Below, piece by piece: positions 1 to 11,157 of a DNA stretch of 64,000 nucleotides. The position numbers and the translations under genes were made by a program. Numbering within the stretch: position 1 is the first letter of the stretch; the number at the start of each line of letters is the position of its first letter. Source of the DNA: Ornithodoros turicata (taxonomy: Eukaryota > Arthropoda > Arachnida > Ixodida > Argasidae); NCBI RefSeq assembly GCF_037126465.1, contig NC_088201.1, forward strand, positions 189,622,031-189,686,030, read 5' to 3'. Under the pieces are notes generated by a model that was not told the origin of the DNA, did no database searches, and saw only the letters and a program-made list of their open reading frames with translations.

Positions 1-1463
1 ACGCTCTCCACAAGAAACTCGAGGCAGCGGAGCCTAAAAAACCTAACTTGTCCCTCAGACACCCTGAGGCTGAGGAGGCTTACGCGGGCTCCCAGATACA
101 TCTGCTCGAGCGGCACATAGTGCACAGGGTCCCTGAATTGGATGTCCTCCACGGGTGTGTTCCGAATGTACGAGCTTGGGAGGTAGCAATCCATTAAAGT
201 TCGCACTCTCTTGGTTGCAGCTTCCCGAAAGCTGTGGAGCTGGGGCTGCTCCGACTGCATCAACCGGTTCAAATCGTTGAACACTGGAAGGATGAAATCT
301 AAAAATTCCAGAAAAAGCTTGTTGACTGGATCGGATAGTCTCTCATGGAAATTAGCAGGAGCTAGGAGTCGCTCCTTTGAAGCCGCTGCGACGAAATATG
401 CTGTTAACGCGTCGTACTGCTCGAGTACTCGTGCCACTGCTGCGTCCAGCGACAGCCAGCTTGTCTGGGTTGGGCGCAGTAGCTTGTGGGGCTTCAGCTC
501 GAGTATACGCTGGAATTTTAGACAAACGTCTATCCTTTTCGGGCTGAACGAAATGTAGTTATAAATGTCTCGAACAAGGTCTTCAACTACGCATGGAAGC
601 TTCGCACAAGCGTAGGAAGCGCATAGGTGGAATGAGTGACATACACAGGTAAGCACGAACAGATTGGGAATGTCTTTTTTAAGCAGAGCCATCACAGAAC
701 GATTTCTGCCCATCATGACACTCGCTCCGTCCGCTGCAAAGCCTATCATGTTCGTCTTATAAGGTATTCCTTCGGCTTCGAATGCACTGACGAGGGTGCT
801 GTGAAGCCCAGCAGCAGTACCGTGTTCAACTGGTAGAAGTGCGAAAAAAACATCGTTCACGTCGCCAGCTTCGTAAAATCTCGTTATAACGCACATGTGC
901 TTCTGCATTGACAAATCGGTTGATCCGTCAATGATAACCGAAAACTTCGACTTTCGAAGTGATTCACAGAGCTTCAGGCGGCTATACTCGCCTGTGACGT
1001 TCTTGATTAATCCAGTGGTCTTCGTCCTAGCACATGCAAGCTTTTTAGCGATTTCTGAGTCTTTCCACACTTGGCGAATTAACTGGGGCAAGTGGTCGGC
1101 AACAGCAATAGCCAAGTTGTGCTCCGCAAAGAAAGCTGCTATCCGTAGCTCCCCTTCCTTTACCAGATCGTCTGTCTCGAAACACCGAGATGATGTTGCT
1201 TGGATAATTGTTGGCTGTTGAGAGAGCTTCTTGCAGTTCTCTTCATGTTTCGCTGTTCCCGCGTGCCGCTCAAGATTCAGTTTCCCTGCGCTTACCGACA
1301 GGTGCATATCACAAACTTTGCAGTATGCAAATCTGACACCTTTTCTGCTTGAAGAGATCCATCGACTGTACCTTTCTTCTTTTGCCCATTCTGCATTATA
1401 TCTCTGTTCGTAGCGCTTCTTCTTTGGTGGCGATTGGGAAGTGTCACCTAGCCTCTTCGACAT
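1..1463 (-). CDS. hAT-type transposase-like protein, 3' end outside window
   Basis: Reading the minus strand from the ATG at 1463-1461, the frame stays open for 487 codons to the window edge, so the C-terminus is missing. It starts with a basic nuclear-localisation-like stretch (PKKKR, residues 13-17). A BED/U1-like zinc finger follows (C48, C51, H67, H73). Next comes a hAT-type RNase H-like core with a first acidic residue in IDGSTD (D179) and a later ADGASVMMG block. After it are a CVCHSFHLC segment and the LLRPTQTSWLSL block typical of SCAND3/ZNF862/ZMYM-like proteins derived from hAT transposases. No stop, frameshift or intron is visible, unlike most coding copies here. It may be an active hAT transposase or a domesticated derivative; the missing C-terminal dimerisation domain would decide. 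The plus-strand ORFs over this region are antisense shadows. Confidence 0.85.
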   Translation of the reverse strand, partial: MSKRLGDTSQSPPKKKRYEQRYNAEWAKEERYSRWISSSRKGVRFAYCKVCDMHLSVSAGKLNLERHAGTAKHEENCKKLSQQPTIIQATSSRCFETDDLVKEGELRIAAFFAEHNLAIAVADHLPQLIRQVWKDSEIAKKLACARTKTTGLIKNVTGEYSRLKLCESLRKSKFSVIIDGSTDLSMQKHMCVITRFYEAGDVNDVFFALLPVEHGTAAGLHSTLVSAFEAEGIPYKTNMIGFAADGASVMMGRNRSVMALLKKDIPNLFVLTCVCHSFHLCASYACAKLPCVVEDLVRDIYNYISFSPKRIDVCLKFQRILELKPHKLLRPTQTSWLSLDAAVARVLEQYDALTAYFVAAASKERLLAPANFHERLSDPVNKLFLEFLDFILPVFNDLNRLMQSEQPQLHSFREAATKRVRTLMDCYLPSSYIRNTPVEDIQFRDPVHYVPLEQMYLGARVSLLSLRVSEGQVRFFRLRCLEFLVES

Positions 1464-2013
1464 TTTGTGAACGAACAACAAGAGCTAGGAAGCGTTGGAG
1501 ATACGCGAACGGCGAACACCATTGAACTGCGTAAAAGCAATGCAAGCAGCGTTTCGTTTTGTCCAAAAGCGATTGCGCATGCACACGAAATAGGACTCCC
1601 TCTCCAACTTGGACCTCCTCAAACTCTGCACGCGTAGCATGTTACGAATTGAGGTGGACAGGGTTTATTATTATTATGGCGTGTCGAAAAGCGAGCAAAA
1701 AGACACGAACAGCACAGGATGAGCCCGTCGCTCGTGTCTCGCTATTGACATGTCGTCTTCAACTAGCCCACCTCTCCACGTTAAGTAAATTATTCTTACT
1801 ATTTTGTTTCTGTGCTACTTTCAGTTCCTCCGGGTATCAGAGGGTTTATTATTATTATACTATTCTGTTCCCGCGCTACTCTCAGTTCCTGCAAGTAACT
1901 CGTCAAAGACATACCCGAGCTTCAGTGGATCTGTGCTAGGACCTGCAACCATGCATCAGACGTCGTTTCACGCCCCAACATACTTGTATTTGGACGTGGT
2001 GTGCTCGGTTATA
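1464..2013. other. Non-coding spacer with a direct repeat
   Basis: This is the 5' flank of the hAT-like gene. An 18-bp direct repeat (AGGGTTTATTATTATTAT) lies at 1660-1677 and 1841-1858, about 181 bp apart. It could be the TSD of a small retroposed insertion (1678-1840) or a chance TTA-rich tract. A second, weaker repeat sits near 1809-1837 and 1866-1893 (CTACTYTCAGTTCCT core). No gene is seen. Confidence 0.4.
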
Positions 2014-2907
2014 CAGGGTGTTTCAAAAAACGTGTCATTCGGACTTTATAAAAAAACGGGGCGACGGAAAAATACGGGGTAAAGGGCACTTGTGTGGCAA
2101 CTGAATTTGCCATCTTGCAAAAATATTTTCATTTGATTTTAATTAAAATAAATTGAATTTTGTTAATTGAACTCCAAAATTTCCCAAGTCAACCTAACGT
2201 TTTTTTTACAGAATTTGAGAGCCCGTAGCGAACTTAGTCAGATCCACCAAGAAATCCGCTCGATATTGCAAATGGAACTGCCCAAAAAAACTCCCGAAGT
2301 TGAGGCTTCAGAGTTTCGGGTATTCAACAGCGCACCAAATCAGTCGGAAAAATGCCCGAAGGGCAGGACATGCTCCTGCCCCCATGAAGCTAGAACAGTT
2401 TATCGCCGGACAGGCGTGCAGCACAAGACGCGCAGATAACAAGGCAGGTGACATTCCACCATACGTTGATAAGCAGCAAAAAATGATTCCGCCTCTTTTT
2501 TTCCCGCCCTGTGTTTTTTCGACCTGCTATCTTTCATGGGGGCAGGAGCATGTCCTCCTCTCCACGAATATTTGCGTCTGATTTGGTGCGCCGTTGAATA
2601 CCCGAAACTTTGAAGCCTCAATTTCGGGACTTTTTTTTGGCAGTTCCATTTGCAATATCGAGCGGATTTCTTAGTGGATCTGACTAAGTTCGTTACGGGC
2701 TCTCTAATTCTGTAAAAAAAACGTTAGGTTGACTTGGGAAATTTTGGAGTTCAATTAAAGAAATTCAATTTATTTTAATTAAAATCAAATGAAAATATTT
2801 TTTCAAGGTGGCAAATTCAGTTGCCACACAAATGCCGTTTACCCCGTATTTTTCCATCGCCCCGTTTTTTTATAAAGTCCGAATGACACGTTTTTTGAAA
2901 CACCCTG
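2014..2907. mobile_element. Foldback DNA element with ~375-bp inverted arms, TA TSD
   Basis: The element begins CAGGGTGTTTCAAAAAACG at 2014 and ends with its reverse complement at 2907. Both sides are flanked by TA (2012-2013 and 2908-2909). The inverted arms run about 2014-2390 and 2533-2907 and match closely, with a few substitutions and small indels. The unique centre is only about 140 bp. No transposase is encoded. The TA target duplication fits a Tc1/mariner-type mobilising transposase; a foldback/MITE class is the safe call. The ORFs seen within it are translations of the arms. Confidence 0.85.
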
Positions 2908-2909
2908 TA

Positions 2910-3664
2910 TGTATGTATCTACAGGAAAGGATGAGACCATTTCTATAGGAAATGAACAAAGCTGCTGTTCGTTCTGACGTCTGTAACGAGCTGGTATTCG
3001 TCCAGCATCAGCCGTTTGTTGAGACCTCCGTGCCAGGTTATTGCTTATGAAGTTTACGCACAACTTGTGGCGAGGCTAGCACGTGCTCAGATGATGGCAG
3101 TCTCTCCACTGAGAGAATAATTTTCGTTTTCACACCGGCGCTCGGCGCCTTGATGATTATACTATAATGGCTATCTATACTAACTACTATCAGTTATTGC
3201 GGCGCATGCACTTTTTAACGCCCACGAGCAAGCATGAACTAAAAATTCGTTGTTTTTCACCCGAGAGCGCCACGGCGTAAATCGTACTTTTGTCACAACT
3301 TTTTATAAGCGATGTCCAAAAATCTGTAGATTTCAGAAATAATCTGTAGATCTGTAGAAATTGTCGAAAATCTGTAGATTTCCATACAAATCTGTAGATG
3401 TGGCAACACTAACAGCACAACGCAGCACTGAGGGAGTGAAAAAGGAACACTGGGGAGCTCTGAAAAGAGCTGTTGTTGAGAAACAAAGGCCCCCGCGAAG
3501 CAGACGCGCAAGCGGGAGAGCGAAGACAGGCAGGCGCCGGCGGGATGAGCGACCGTCGACTTGACCTTGAGAGGAGCGGAGGAAGCGAACGTGCGCTCGC
3601 TTCGGGAGACAAGTTCGTTCGTTCGTAAGTAACTGATAAAGAAAAAAAAATATATATATATAAA
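2910..3664. repeat. Spacer with AATCTGTAGAT repeats
   Basis: No gene is visible. Four copies of AATCTGTAGAT, interspersed with degenerate ones, lie at about 3317-3399. A (TA)n run sits at 3651-3662 just before the hAT target site; it may be the old 3' tail of LINE B, because LINE B 3' sequence resumes on the other side of the hAT insertion. Confidence 0.4.
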
Positions 3665-3672
3665 GTTGGAGC

Positions 3673-4884
3673 CAGGGTGTCGAACCGAACCCGAACCCGA
3701 ACCGAAAACCGTACCCGAACCGTTATTTTTGCCGGAACCGAACCTGAACCCGAACCGAAATTTTCATGACACTGTTGAACCCGAACCGGAGCAGAACCGT
3801 AAAAAATAATAGCGGTAACCGGTTCGCAACAAAACGGTTCGGACATAAAAGAAGTCAGCATAAGAGTTCCTCTCTATCCCCGAACGAAGACACATTGGTA
3901 TCATCATCACGCGCCTATATCATAACTTTCAGAAATGTTCACCTAGCAGTCAGACGACGACGTATAGTAAGTATACTTTCAGCGTCTTTTTAACATGTTG
4001 AAGCGCAGTTGTCCTTGTGAGTGCAGCGGCTAGCGCCCCACGCACGCGGTGCGGCGTCTACTCTTCATAGACCAGGTGCCACGCGGACGAATGAAACACG
4101 AATGGAGTAGGCCAGTTATATAGCTCTACAGGACGAATATGTGATCAAATAAGCGCCCAAGATTTCCCTTTACACGTGAGCAGTTCAAATTGAACAAGTC
4201 AGAAACATGAGAAGTGGAGAAGGAGCGTACACAGAACGGTGCCTGTTTGATTGGTCGTGCTTTGAAAAGTAAATGTGGTTCTGCTTATTGGTAGCGCAGT
4301 TGTGTCGTCGTGACACATTGCCGTTGTGTTGTGGATTAACAAGTACACTGCTGTGAGCTCGGACAGAGTAAGGCTTGCAGGCTTATTTTCGACATGCTTC
4401 AGTACGGTTTCAGATCGATTCACGCTGCGAAGGCAGTTTGCCGGCAAGTACTGTCGTCTATGTTACGCTGTCCATCTTATTAGGCTTCCTTTAAGTGTAT
4501 CTTGCTGGCACTGTGCGTGTGAAAAAAGATATTTTGGGAACAGAAAGTACCAGGACTACACCGCTTCAACAGCGTGAACTCTAGTTGCAATAAGTGTTCA
4601 TCCATTTCTAATTTCTCTCACTAAAGGGCTACCTCACCGCTAGAGACGTCAATGCAGACAACAGCAGTAAGCTATTAGCCACGCATTTCCTGATAAAAGC
4701 AGTTTTATGGAACATATATAACGGAAGCGTTGAACCGGTTCGCGAACCGGTTCGGGGCTGCGAACCGGTTTGCGAACCGGTTCGATTTCTGGCCTGGCCG
4801 AACCGGAACTGAACCGGAACGAAATCAAAACAACGCGAACCCGAACCCGAACCGAACCCGTATTTTTTGCGGTTCGACACCCTG
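3673..4884. mobile_element. Non-autonomous hAT element with GAACCG-rich ends
   Basis: A perfect 15-bp TIR, CAGGGTGTCGAACCG, starts at 3673 and its complement ends at 4884. The element is flanked by an exact 8-bp duplication, GTTGGAGC (3665-3672 and 4885-4892), which is the hAT signature. Inside both ends are tandem, partly palindromic GAACCG/CGGTTC hexamer-like runs (3673-3850 and 4735-4875). The centre has no recognisable transposase, so it is a 1.2-kb non-autonomous copy. The target lies in the 3' region of LINE B. Confidence 0.9.
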
Positions 4885-4892
4885 GTTGGAGC

Positions 4893-6106
4893 AGGTGGCT
4901 GCCAAAACCGGCGCCTGTAGCTCCATTTCTAGCATGGAATGGCTAGGGTGGTTCTAGTGGAGGTGCTAATAGCGGCTGTGTATGCCGCTGTCTCTTAGGA
5001 AGGCACAGAGTGCCTTCAAAGCTTTGAAGTCTTGCTGCTTGGATGGTCAGGGTCCCATTACCTTCCAGATGGGGAAAGGCCGTTGGTCTAGGGAAAGCAG
5101 TGCTTTCCGCAGTGCTTCTCTTTGTTGGTGATGATTTGGGCATTGCATCAGAACGTGTAGAATGTCTTCGGGCACTTTGCATTTGCTGCATTTGTTGGAG
5201 GGCATGCGTCCGAGTAGATGTTGAGTGGTTGCAGTGTGTCGGGCGCCAAGCCGTATCCGGAGGATTGCAGTCTCGTAGCTTCGTCCGACGTCGTGCGGAA
5301 TGAAAGCTCACATGTTGGGGTCGTTGTGGGTGAGGTAGTCGGACTGTCGCAGCGCTTGTTTCCATACATTCTTGAGCGCTTGATTGTTTCCTTGGCAAGT
5401 AGGGTTCTTGCGTCGGACTTGGTGAAAGGCACGGCTGCTAGCTTCCGTTTGTCGAGTGCGCGTTTTGCCGCTTCATCGGCTTTTTTTGTTTCCGGGGATT
5501 GCGCAATGGGAGGGGGTGCATTGCAGGTTGATGCTGTGGCCTTTACTTCTGGAGGTTGTATGCGCCTTTGCGATGTTGTAGGTGAGGAGGTCTTCAGAGT
5601 TCTTCCTTGTTATTGCTTCTAGTGCTGCCCTGGGATCAGTAGAGATGTCCCAGCTGCTCGGTGTACACTTGTTGATAAGGCTGAGGGCCTTTAGAATGGC
5701 ATGTTGTTCTGCTGCTGTGGAGGATGTGGGGTGTGACAGCCGGTATTCCTTTGTTGTGTCGTTGACTGTGAAGGCACTGGCGGATTTTCCGTCTGCCGAA
5801 GAGCCGTCGCTGCAAATGAAGGCGGAGCCACGGTATTTTTCTTCGAGGTGGGCCATTGATAGGGTCTTGGGGGCTAGAGTTGGTGCTTCGCTTTTCTTTG
5901 TCGGTTTCTCAGTCAGTTGTGCAACGTGCGCGTCGGAAACCGGCTAGTTCTTCGGGAAGGCCACCGTTGTGCTCCAGCCACCACTGCATGCGAGCGAGAA
6001 TCATCCTCTCCATCACATTGGCCACACAGCTTGTGAGGCTGATGGGTCTGTAGGATGAAATTTCTTCCTTTGGTTTTTCCGCTTTCCTTACACCATGGTA
6101 GTCTCT
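4893..6106 (-). pseudogene. LINE B (I-clade) ORF2 3' half: RT remnant, RNase H, C-terminal finger
   Basis: Read on the minus strand. 6106-5909 gives the front of a reverse transcriptase (SSYRPISLTSC, then a GLPEELAGFRRARCTTD block). The rest of the RT domain is missing. 5856-5473 is an RNase H domain with CSDGSSADG, STAAEQHAIL and the CTPSHCAIPGN motif near its end. After a frameshift, 5470-5160 carries the C-terminal region with a CxxC..H..C finger. Roughly 4893-5000 is 3' UTR. The internal RT deletion and frameshifts make it dead. Its 5' half lies at 7962-9645, beyond an inserted Gypsy fragment. RNase H downstream of the RT places it in the I clade or a relative. Confidence 0.8.
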
Positions 6107-7823
6107 CATGGTGCATGCCTCCGATACAGCGGTCGGTGCACTTCTACAGCAAGAGCCGGCGAATACCTCAAGCCCTTGCCAGCCCATCGGCTTCTTCTCT
6201 CACAAATTACGTCATCCCGAAACCCGATACAGCACCTTTGGCAGAGAGCTGTTGGCGATTTACCTAAGTGTGAGGCACTTCCGCCACTTTCTGGAGGGCC
6301 GGCAATTCGTCATCTACACAGACCACAAGCCACTTGTCTACGCCTTCCAATCTGCCGGTCAACGTTACTCGGCTATGGAGCAACGGCATCTTGCCTTCGT
6401 CTCCGAATTTTCGACTGACGTCCGTCACGTCCCTGGCCGTCAGAACCCAGTGGAGGACGCTCTGAGTCGTGCCGCGATCGCTGCTCTCTCGACATCAACT
6501 ACTCCCCTCTCGCTCGAAACCATAGCAGACCTGCAGTCCGGCGATGACGAGCTCCTGTCCCTGCTCGACTCGAACCCCACCAGCTTGACGCTGCAAGATA
6601 TTACGTTTCCCGGCATCCCGTGCGCCAATTGCTGCGACGTCTCGTCCGGCCAGCCCCGTCCCTTCCTACCAGTTGCCGGTAGGCGTCACGTTTTTGACCA
6701 GCTACACGGCATGGCGCATCCTGGCATACGAGCGTCCCAGAAGTTGCTGTCGTCCCGATACGTATGGCCACGAATGCGTCCCGACAATAAGCGCTGGGTA
6801 CGGTCATGCATCTCCTGCCAGAAGTCCAAAATTCTGCGTCACACCCGCACTCCATCGTCGCGATTCCCGCTGCCGGACTCTCGCTTCAGCCACGTTCACC
6901 TAGATTTGGTCGAACCTCTCCCTCCCGTACAAGCCTTCCGGTATCTCTTGACGGTCGTTGACCGCTTTTCCCGTTGGCCGGAGGCCACTCCCATACCCGA
7001 CATTACCGCTTCAACCGTGGCCTCTGCCTTCCTCAATTCATGGGTGGCCCGTTTCGGGGTTCCGGCAACCATCACAACTGACCAGGGACGCCAGTTTGAG
7101 TCCCGCCTATTCGCCCACCTCACTCGCCTCTTTGGCTCACATCGGACCCGAACTACCGCCTACCACCCGCAGGCCAATGGTATGGTTGAGCGGCTCCATC
7201 GTGACCTCAAGGCGGCGCTCAAGGCCGTTTCTCCCACGCCTTGGGTAGAAGCACTTCCTATCGTCCTCCTTTCTATGCGGGCTACTGTCAGGCAAGACAT
7301 CGAATGCGCACCGGCAGAGCGGGTGTATGGGACGACCACTCCGCCTTCCTGGTGACCTCTTCTCATCGTCCTCTACTGCCACGACACCCGATTTCGCATC
7401 CTACGCCGATCGCCTGCGTACCACCATGCAAGACCTGCGTCCGACGCCACCCCGACCTCCGTCTGCTCGGCATGCCTATCGACACCCGGACCTGGAAACT
7501 AGCTCCCATGTTTTTGTCCGCCACGACGGCTCTCGTTCGTGCCTGCAGCACCCTTACGACGGCCCATACCGAGTCATCCGCCGCTCGTCCAAACACTTCA
7601 CCGTGGACGTCGCCGGCCGCAACCAGGTGGTCTCCGCGGACCGCGTCAAGCCCGCCTTCATCGAAGATGTCTCTACTGTTTCCGCCGCCCAACCTCTTCA
7701 ACACTCCCGCCTGGGCGCACGCGTCCACTGAGCCTCTCCTCTCCGCACGCTTCACTTCTGCAACCGTTCAACCGGTGCCTGTGGTGTTTAACTACAACCG
7801 CTACGTTAGGGGGGGGGGGTACC
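6107..7823 (+). pseudogene. 5'-truncated Ty3/Gypsy pol: RNase H and integrase
   Basis: The frame opens inside the Ty3 RNase H core ([13 protein letters not shown], normally TDASD) at about 6108. It continues through YTDHKPL and an integrase zinc-binding segment with CISCQKSK. The integrase catalytic core shows HLDLV (D), TTDQGRQF (D) and NGMVERLHR (E). One frameshift near 7330 moves the reading to the frame ending at 7731 ([11 protein letters not shown] and a C-terminal chromatin-end region). gag, protease, RT and the 5' LTR are absent. The fragment sits inside LINE B in the opposite orientation. Confidence 0.85.
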
Positions 7824-7961
7824 TGTAGCGGCACCGCTACCGTCATCAGCTCATCGTCACCTGCCCAGATCACCTCGTGCCGCGACCGTTCCGCTGGCCA
7901 AACAATAACCAGTCCAGAGGTAGCCTCTGGCTAGAACGGACCTAGCTTGCTGTCTCGTCAC
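7810..7961 (+). repeat. Polypurine tract and 3' LTR remnant of the truncated Gypsy
   Basis: An 11-G run (about 7809-7819) is followed by ACC and then TGTAGCGGC at 7824, the expected polypurine tract and LTR start. The LTR-like sequence ends at about 7961 in CGTCA, after which minus-strand LINE B coding resumes (GTGGCAAGAGTCATCCCAG on the minus strand). At 138 bp it is short, and no 5' partner exists. Confidence 0.6.
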
Positions 7962-9645
7962 TGGGATGACTCTTGCCACTTTCCAATCTTCAGGTACGTT
8001 TCCTGTACGCCAACTTTCGTTGAAGATCTTTACTAGTATATTACTTGCTCTTGGTCCCAGGTTTGCGAGGCTTTTGTAAGATATCTTGTCTGGCCCAGTG
8101 GAAGTGTGCTTGGCTGCAGCAGCTTTGATGGCGCTGTCCAGCTCTTGTAGAGAGAAATCGTGTTCGAGTGCTTCAGGTGGAGGCAGGGAGGCCGTTCGGG
8201 CGTCGACTGTTGCTGTTATAAAGGATTGCTGATGGAGTGCGCCCGTGGAGGTTGTAGAGGGCGTGTTCATCTTTGCCAAGAAGGCAGTTGCTATGTCAGT
8301 CTCTTGTAAGTTTCTTTTGAGGGCTATTATACGAAAGGGCGTTGCTTGGGAGGGGCAGCTCTTGAGGATTTTGACGATAGTCCAGAGCTTTCCAGAGTTG
8401 GTAGAATGCGAGAGGTTTTTGCAGGTCCGTGCCCAGACTTCAGCAGCCAGCTTTTGCATGTGTCGTCTTATCTTGTCCTTGGTTATCTTAGCTTCAATCC
8501 AGTGAGTGATATCTCCTGAGCGGAGGAAACGACGTTCGGCACGGCGACGTATCGCTCTGAGGCGCTCGAATGTCACATCAGCTTTTGTGTAGGTAGCGGG
8601 CACCTTCACCTGCTTGCTTGAGAACTTAAGGCTGGTGGCTAAGCTCTTGGTGGTGAACTCCTCCTCTGGGGTGGTGGTGTTGCTGAGTGCAGTGGTGTTT
8701 TGGCGACGGAAACCCTTCCAGTTGTGCACTGTCAGTGTCCTCTTACGCTGTTTGGGGTTGTACTTTTGGTGGCTGATGAAAACTGGCAGGTGGTCACTTC
8801 CTCTAGTGTCAGCGTCGGGGGACCAGGTAAGATCGGCGGCGATGTCTGGCGTACAGCTGGTTGAGTCCAGGCAGGAACAGTACGTTGGACCTTTGAAGTA
8901 TCTAGGTGAGCCGTCGTTGAGGATACACAGGGTATGTTATGTGAGAGCCTTCTGCAGTAATCGCCCCCTTGTGGTTGTCTTGTGGCTGCCACACAGTGGT
9001 GAATGGGCATTGAGGTCACCACATATCAGTGGGATGAGAGAGGCTAGCTATAATTCGTTGGACCATAGAGTAGTTGATGGTGAGGCGCGGAGGGGTGTAC
9101 GTGCTGATAACTGTGATGGAATCACTGCGGAGCTTGATTTTAGCGGCGACGTATTCGATTGAATTTGCTGAAGAATATAGCAGTACGGATTGTAAGTCCT
9201 TGCGGACAGCTAGCCGGACTGTGCTTGTGTTCCCTTGGGCTGTGTACACCTCATAGCCTGCTAAACAGGGTGTGTCGTTCATATCCACTTCACATAAGGC
9301 AAGTACTGGTACTGGGCATCTACGAAGGAAGTTTCGGGTTTTGTAGTTCGTTGCAGTTCCATTGGAAAATCACTGCTGAGCTGTAGTCTCCATCCATGTT
9401 GCTGTGCTGTGGAAAGCATGCTCAGGAGGGCCGGCTCGAAGGCGAGCACTTGTTTGACTTCTGGGAGGGCAGCTGCGTTGGGTAGTGAGGCGACCACTGC
9501 CTTAAGAGCAGCCAGGAGAAACGGGATGATCTGCATCAGAGGGGAAGCCTCTGTTAAAGGTGACTGCTTTGGCTGTGTTGCTGGCTGAGTGGGCGCTGCA
9601 GGCGCAGCCTCTTGTGCTAACGGACGACTGGTTGTTCCCTAGACG
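7962..9645 (-). pseudogene. LINE B 5' half: ORF1 C-terminus, endonuclease, RT N-terminus
   Basis: On the minus strand, about 9645-9395 encodes the tail of an ORF1 with a helical, Leu-rich end (LPEVKQVLAFEPALLSML). From 9395 to 8730 an apurinic-like endonuclease can be followed through three frames (LALCEVDMNDTPCLAGYEV, then GDLNAH, then a SDHLPVF-type histidine). 8729-7962 is open and holds the linker and the RT N-terminus (STGPDKISYKSLANLG, then EDWKVARVIP), where the Gypsy fragment interrupts it. The ORF1 front is missing, so the copy is truncated or cut by LINE C. Confidence 0.75.
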
Positions 9646-10700
9646 CTTTCAGGTGGAAGGAGGGAAAGACCAAGCAATGGAGTGGAGTGGAGTATCGTGA
9701 AAGGAAAAAAGGTGCGATCTGCCTGCAGGCTAACGGCAAGCTCCACCTGTTTGGGGAAGGAGAAGGGGAGAAGGGGTGAATGGAAAGGTAAAGGAGAGTG
9801 GGGAGGGTGGTCGTGAAGTTGTATGGCGAAAGCAATCGCAGCGTCACCAAGACAGTATGTAAGGGGTAGGTTGTACCGAGTAGAAGCCTATGGAAGGCAG
9901 TAGAACAAGGCGCGAGCGATGGGTAGCTCCAGAGCCATGCTTAAGTTTGAGCTTGAGAGTCTGTTAAGCTTGAGAGGAGTTACCTGCTTGAAGGTCGGGA
10001 CGAGGAAGGCGTGGATGAGCTCCGAGCAAACCAACAGTCCGATTCGTGGACCGGAAAGGGGGAAGAGGAATGGAATGAAAGTAGAGGTCGGTAGAGTCCG
10101 ATGGATAACGACCACAAAGGTCACGACGGCCTAACGGCGCACGAACTGGTGTAGGATTTGGAGACCTGAAGGTGACCAAACAAGTCCTCCGGGGGCATGA
10201 GCCGGGCGAAGAGTCCGGGAAATTAGAGGCGGTGATATAGGCGAGTGAACTTCCAAAGGGAAAGAAGCTCACGCTGGATGGTGGAGCGAGTTTCGGAAGC
10301 TGCCAGTAGGGTAAATCAAGTTGACTACGGAGTAATCAGAAATTCCGGTAGCTTGTAGGTAGGCTTGTAGCTGAATCCTGGGAGTTGAGGTAGACAGACA
10401 GCGGGCGAGCAGGTGTGGAACAGTTTCTGGCACGTCACAAGAGGTGCAGAAGGGGTCGGGTGCTGAGCTCGTACGGAATTCATGCACTCTGGCGCGAGCA
10501 CAGCCGGAGCGGAGTCGAAGGAGGAAGGGAGCTTCTCTTCGGGAGAGGCCGTCCGTGATGCAAAGTGGGGGGCTGTGCCCACAGCGGTGTGACGGCCTGG
10601 GTGAAAATTCCAGGTATGGCGCTTGATCTTATCACGTAGTAGTTTTTGTGTAGGTGGGGCACTGGATTGGGGTGGTAACTGCGTGGCTTCCTTGGCGAGC
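9641..10700 (-). pseudogene. LINE C 3' end: ORF2 C-terminus and 3' UTR
   Basis: On the minus strand, 10700-10270 holds the end of the RNase H region (LAKEATQLPPQ) and a C-terminal finger (CTSCDVPETVPHLLARC at about 10457-10410). A long, pyrimidine-rich 3' UTR runs to about 9641. The piece joins in frame to the sequence ending at 16371 once LINE A and one copy of its 11-bp duplication are removed, so the two are one LINE. The end of the 3' tail is not sharp. Confidence 0.7.
10690..10700. repeat. Left target-site duplication of LINE A
   Basis: CCTTGGCGAGC occurs here and again at 16371-16381, directly after the (ATC)n tail of LINE A. An exact 11-bp repeat at these positions is what target-primed insertion leaves. 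Confidence 0.75.
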
Positions 10701-11157
10701 CCCCCCGCGTCGTGAACTTGGCGCCCCCATCGCCTGGCAACAGCCGCAGTAGACCCCTCCTGCACTCACGGTTGGGTCGCCGCAGGAGGGAGACCCCCAC
10801 GTATAGCTGTGCGTGGCTTTCCCGTATCTGGGGAACGGGGGATTCTGGCGGTTGAGTGGACCCGGAGGTTGTTTAGGACCCTTCGGGGCCCCTCCGGGAA
10901 AGCAACACACCGCTTTGGCCCCTGCTTCGCATAGTCGGGTGGTCCTGGAAGGCCCGGCCAGGATTATTCAGCTAGTCGCCATTTCCCTTTTCATTACTTT
11001 CTCTTCCTTGGTCTCCTTCCTTCTAATCCTTCTCCTTTCACCTTCTTTGGCGGCGGGGGCTAACCTTGTGCAGTCTTTTCACTCTCTTGAAACCTGCGCT
11101 AGGGTATATGCAGAGGAAAGTGTTAGTGTGCATGGCACACTCCCTCAGTTTGGCTCG

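Noticed and set aside
211..1413. Four consecutive plus-strand ORFs
   Set aside because: They are antisense shadows of the continuous minus-strand hAT frame, whose residues match a known family.
2167..2621. Pairs of similar ORFs on both strands
   Set aside because: They are translations of the inverted arms of the foldback element.
10701..10760. Continuation of LINE C RNase H (GDGG...GGLAKEA-like text)
   Set aside because: The match needs a frameshift and rests on Gly/Arg-rich text; the exact 11-bp repeat at 10690 and 16371 better places the LINE A start at 10701. Left as a stated alternative.
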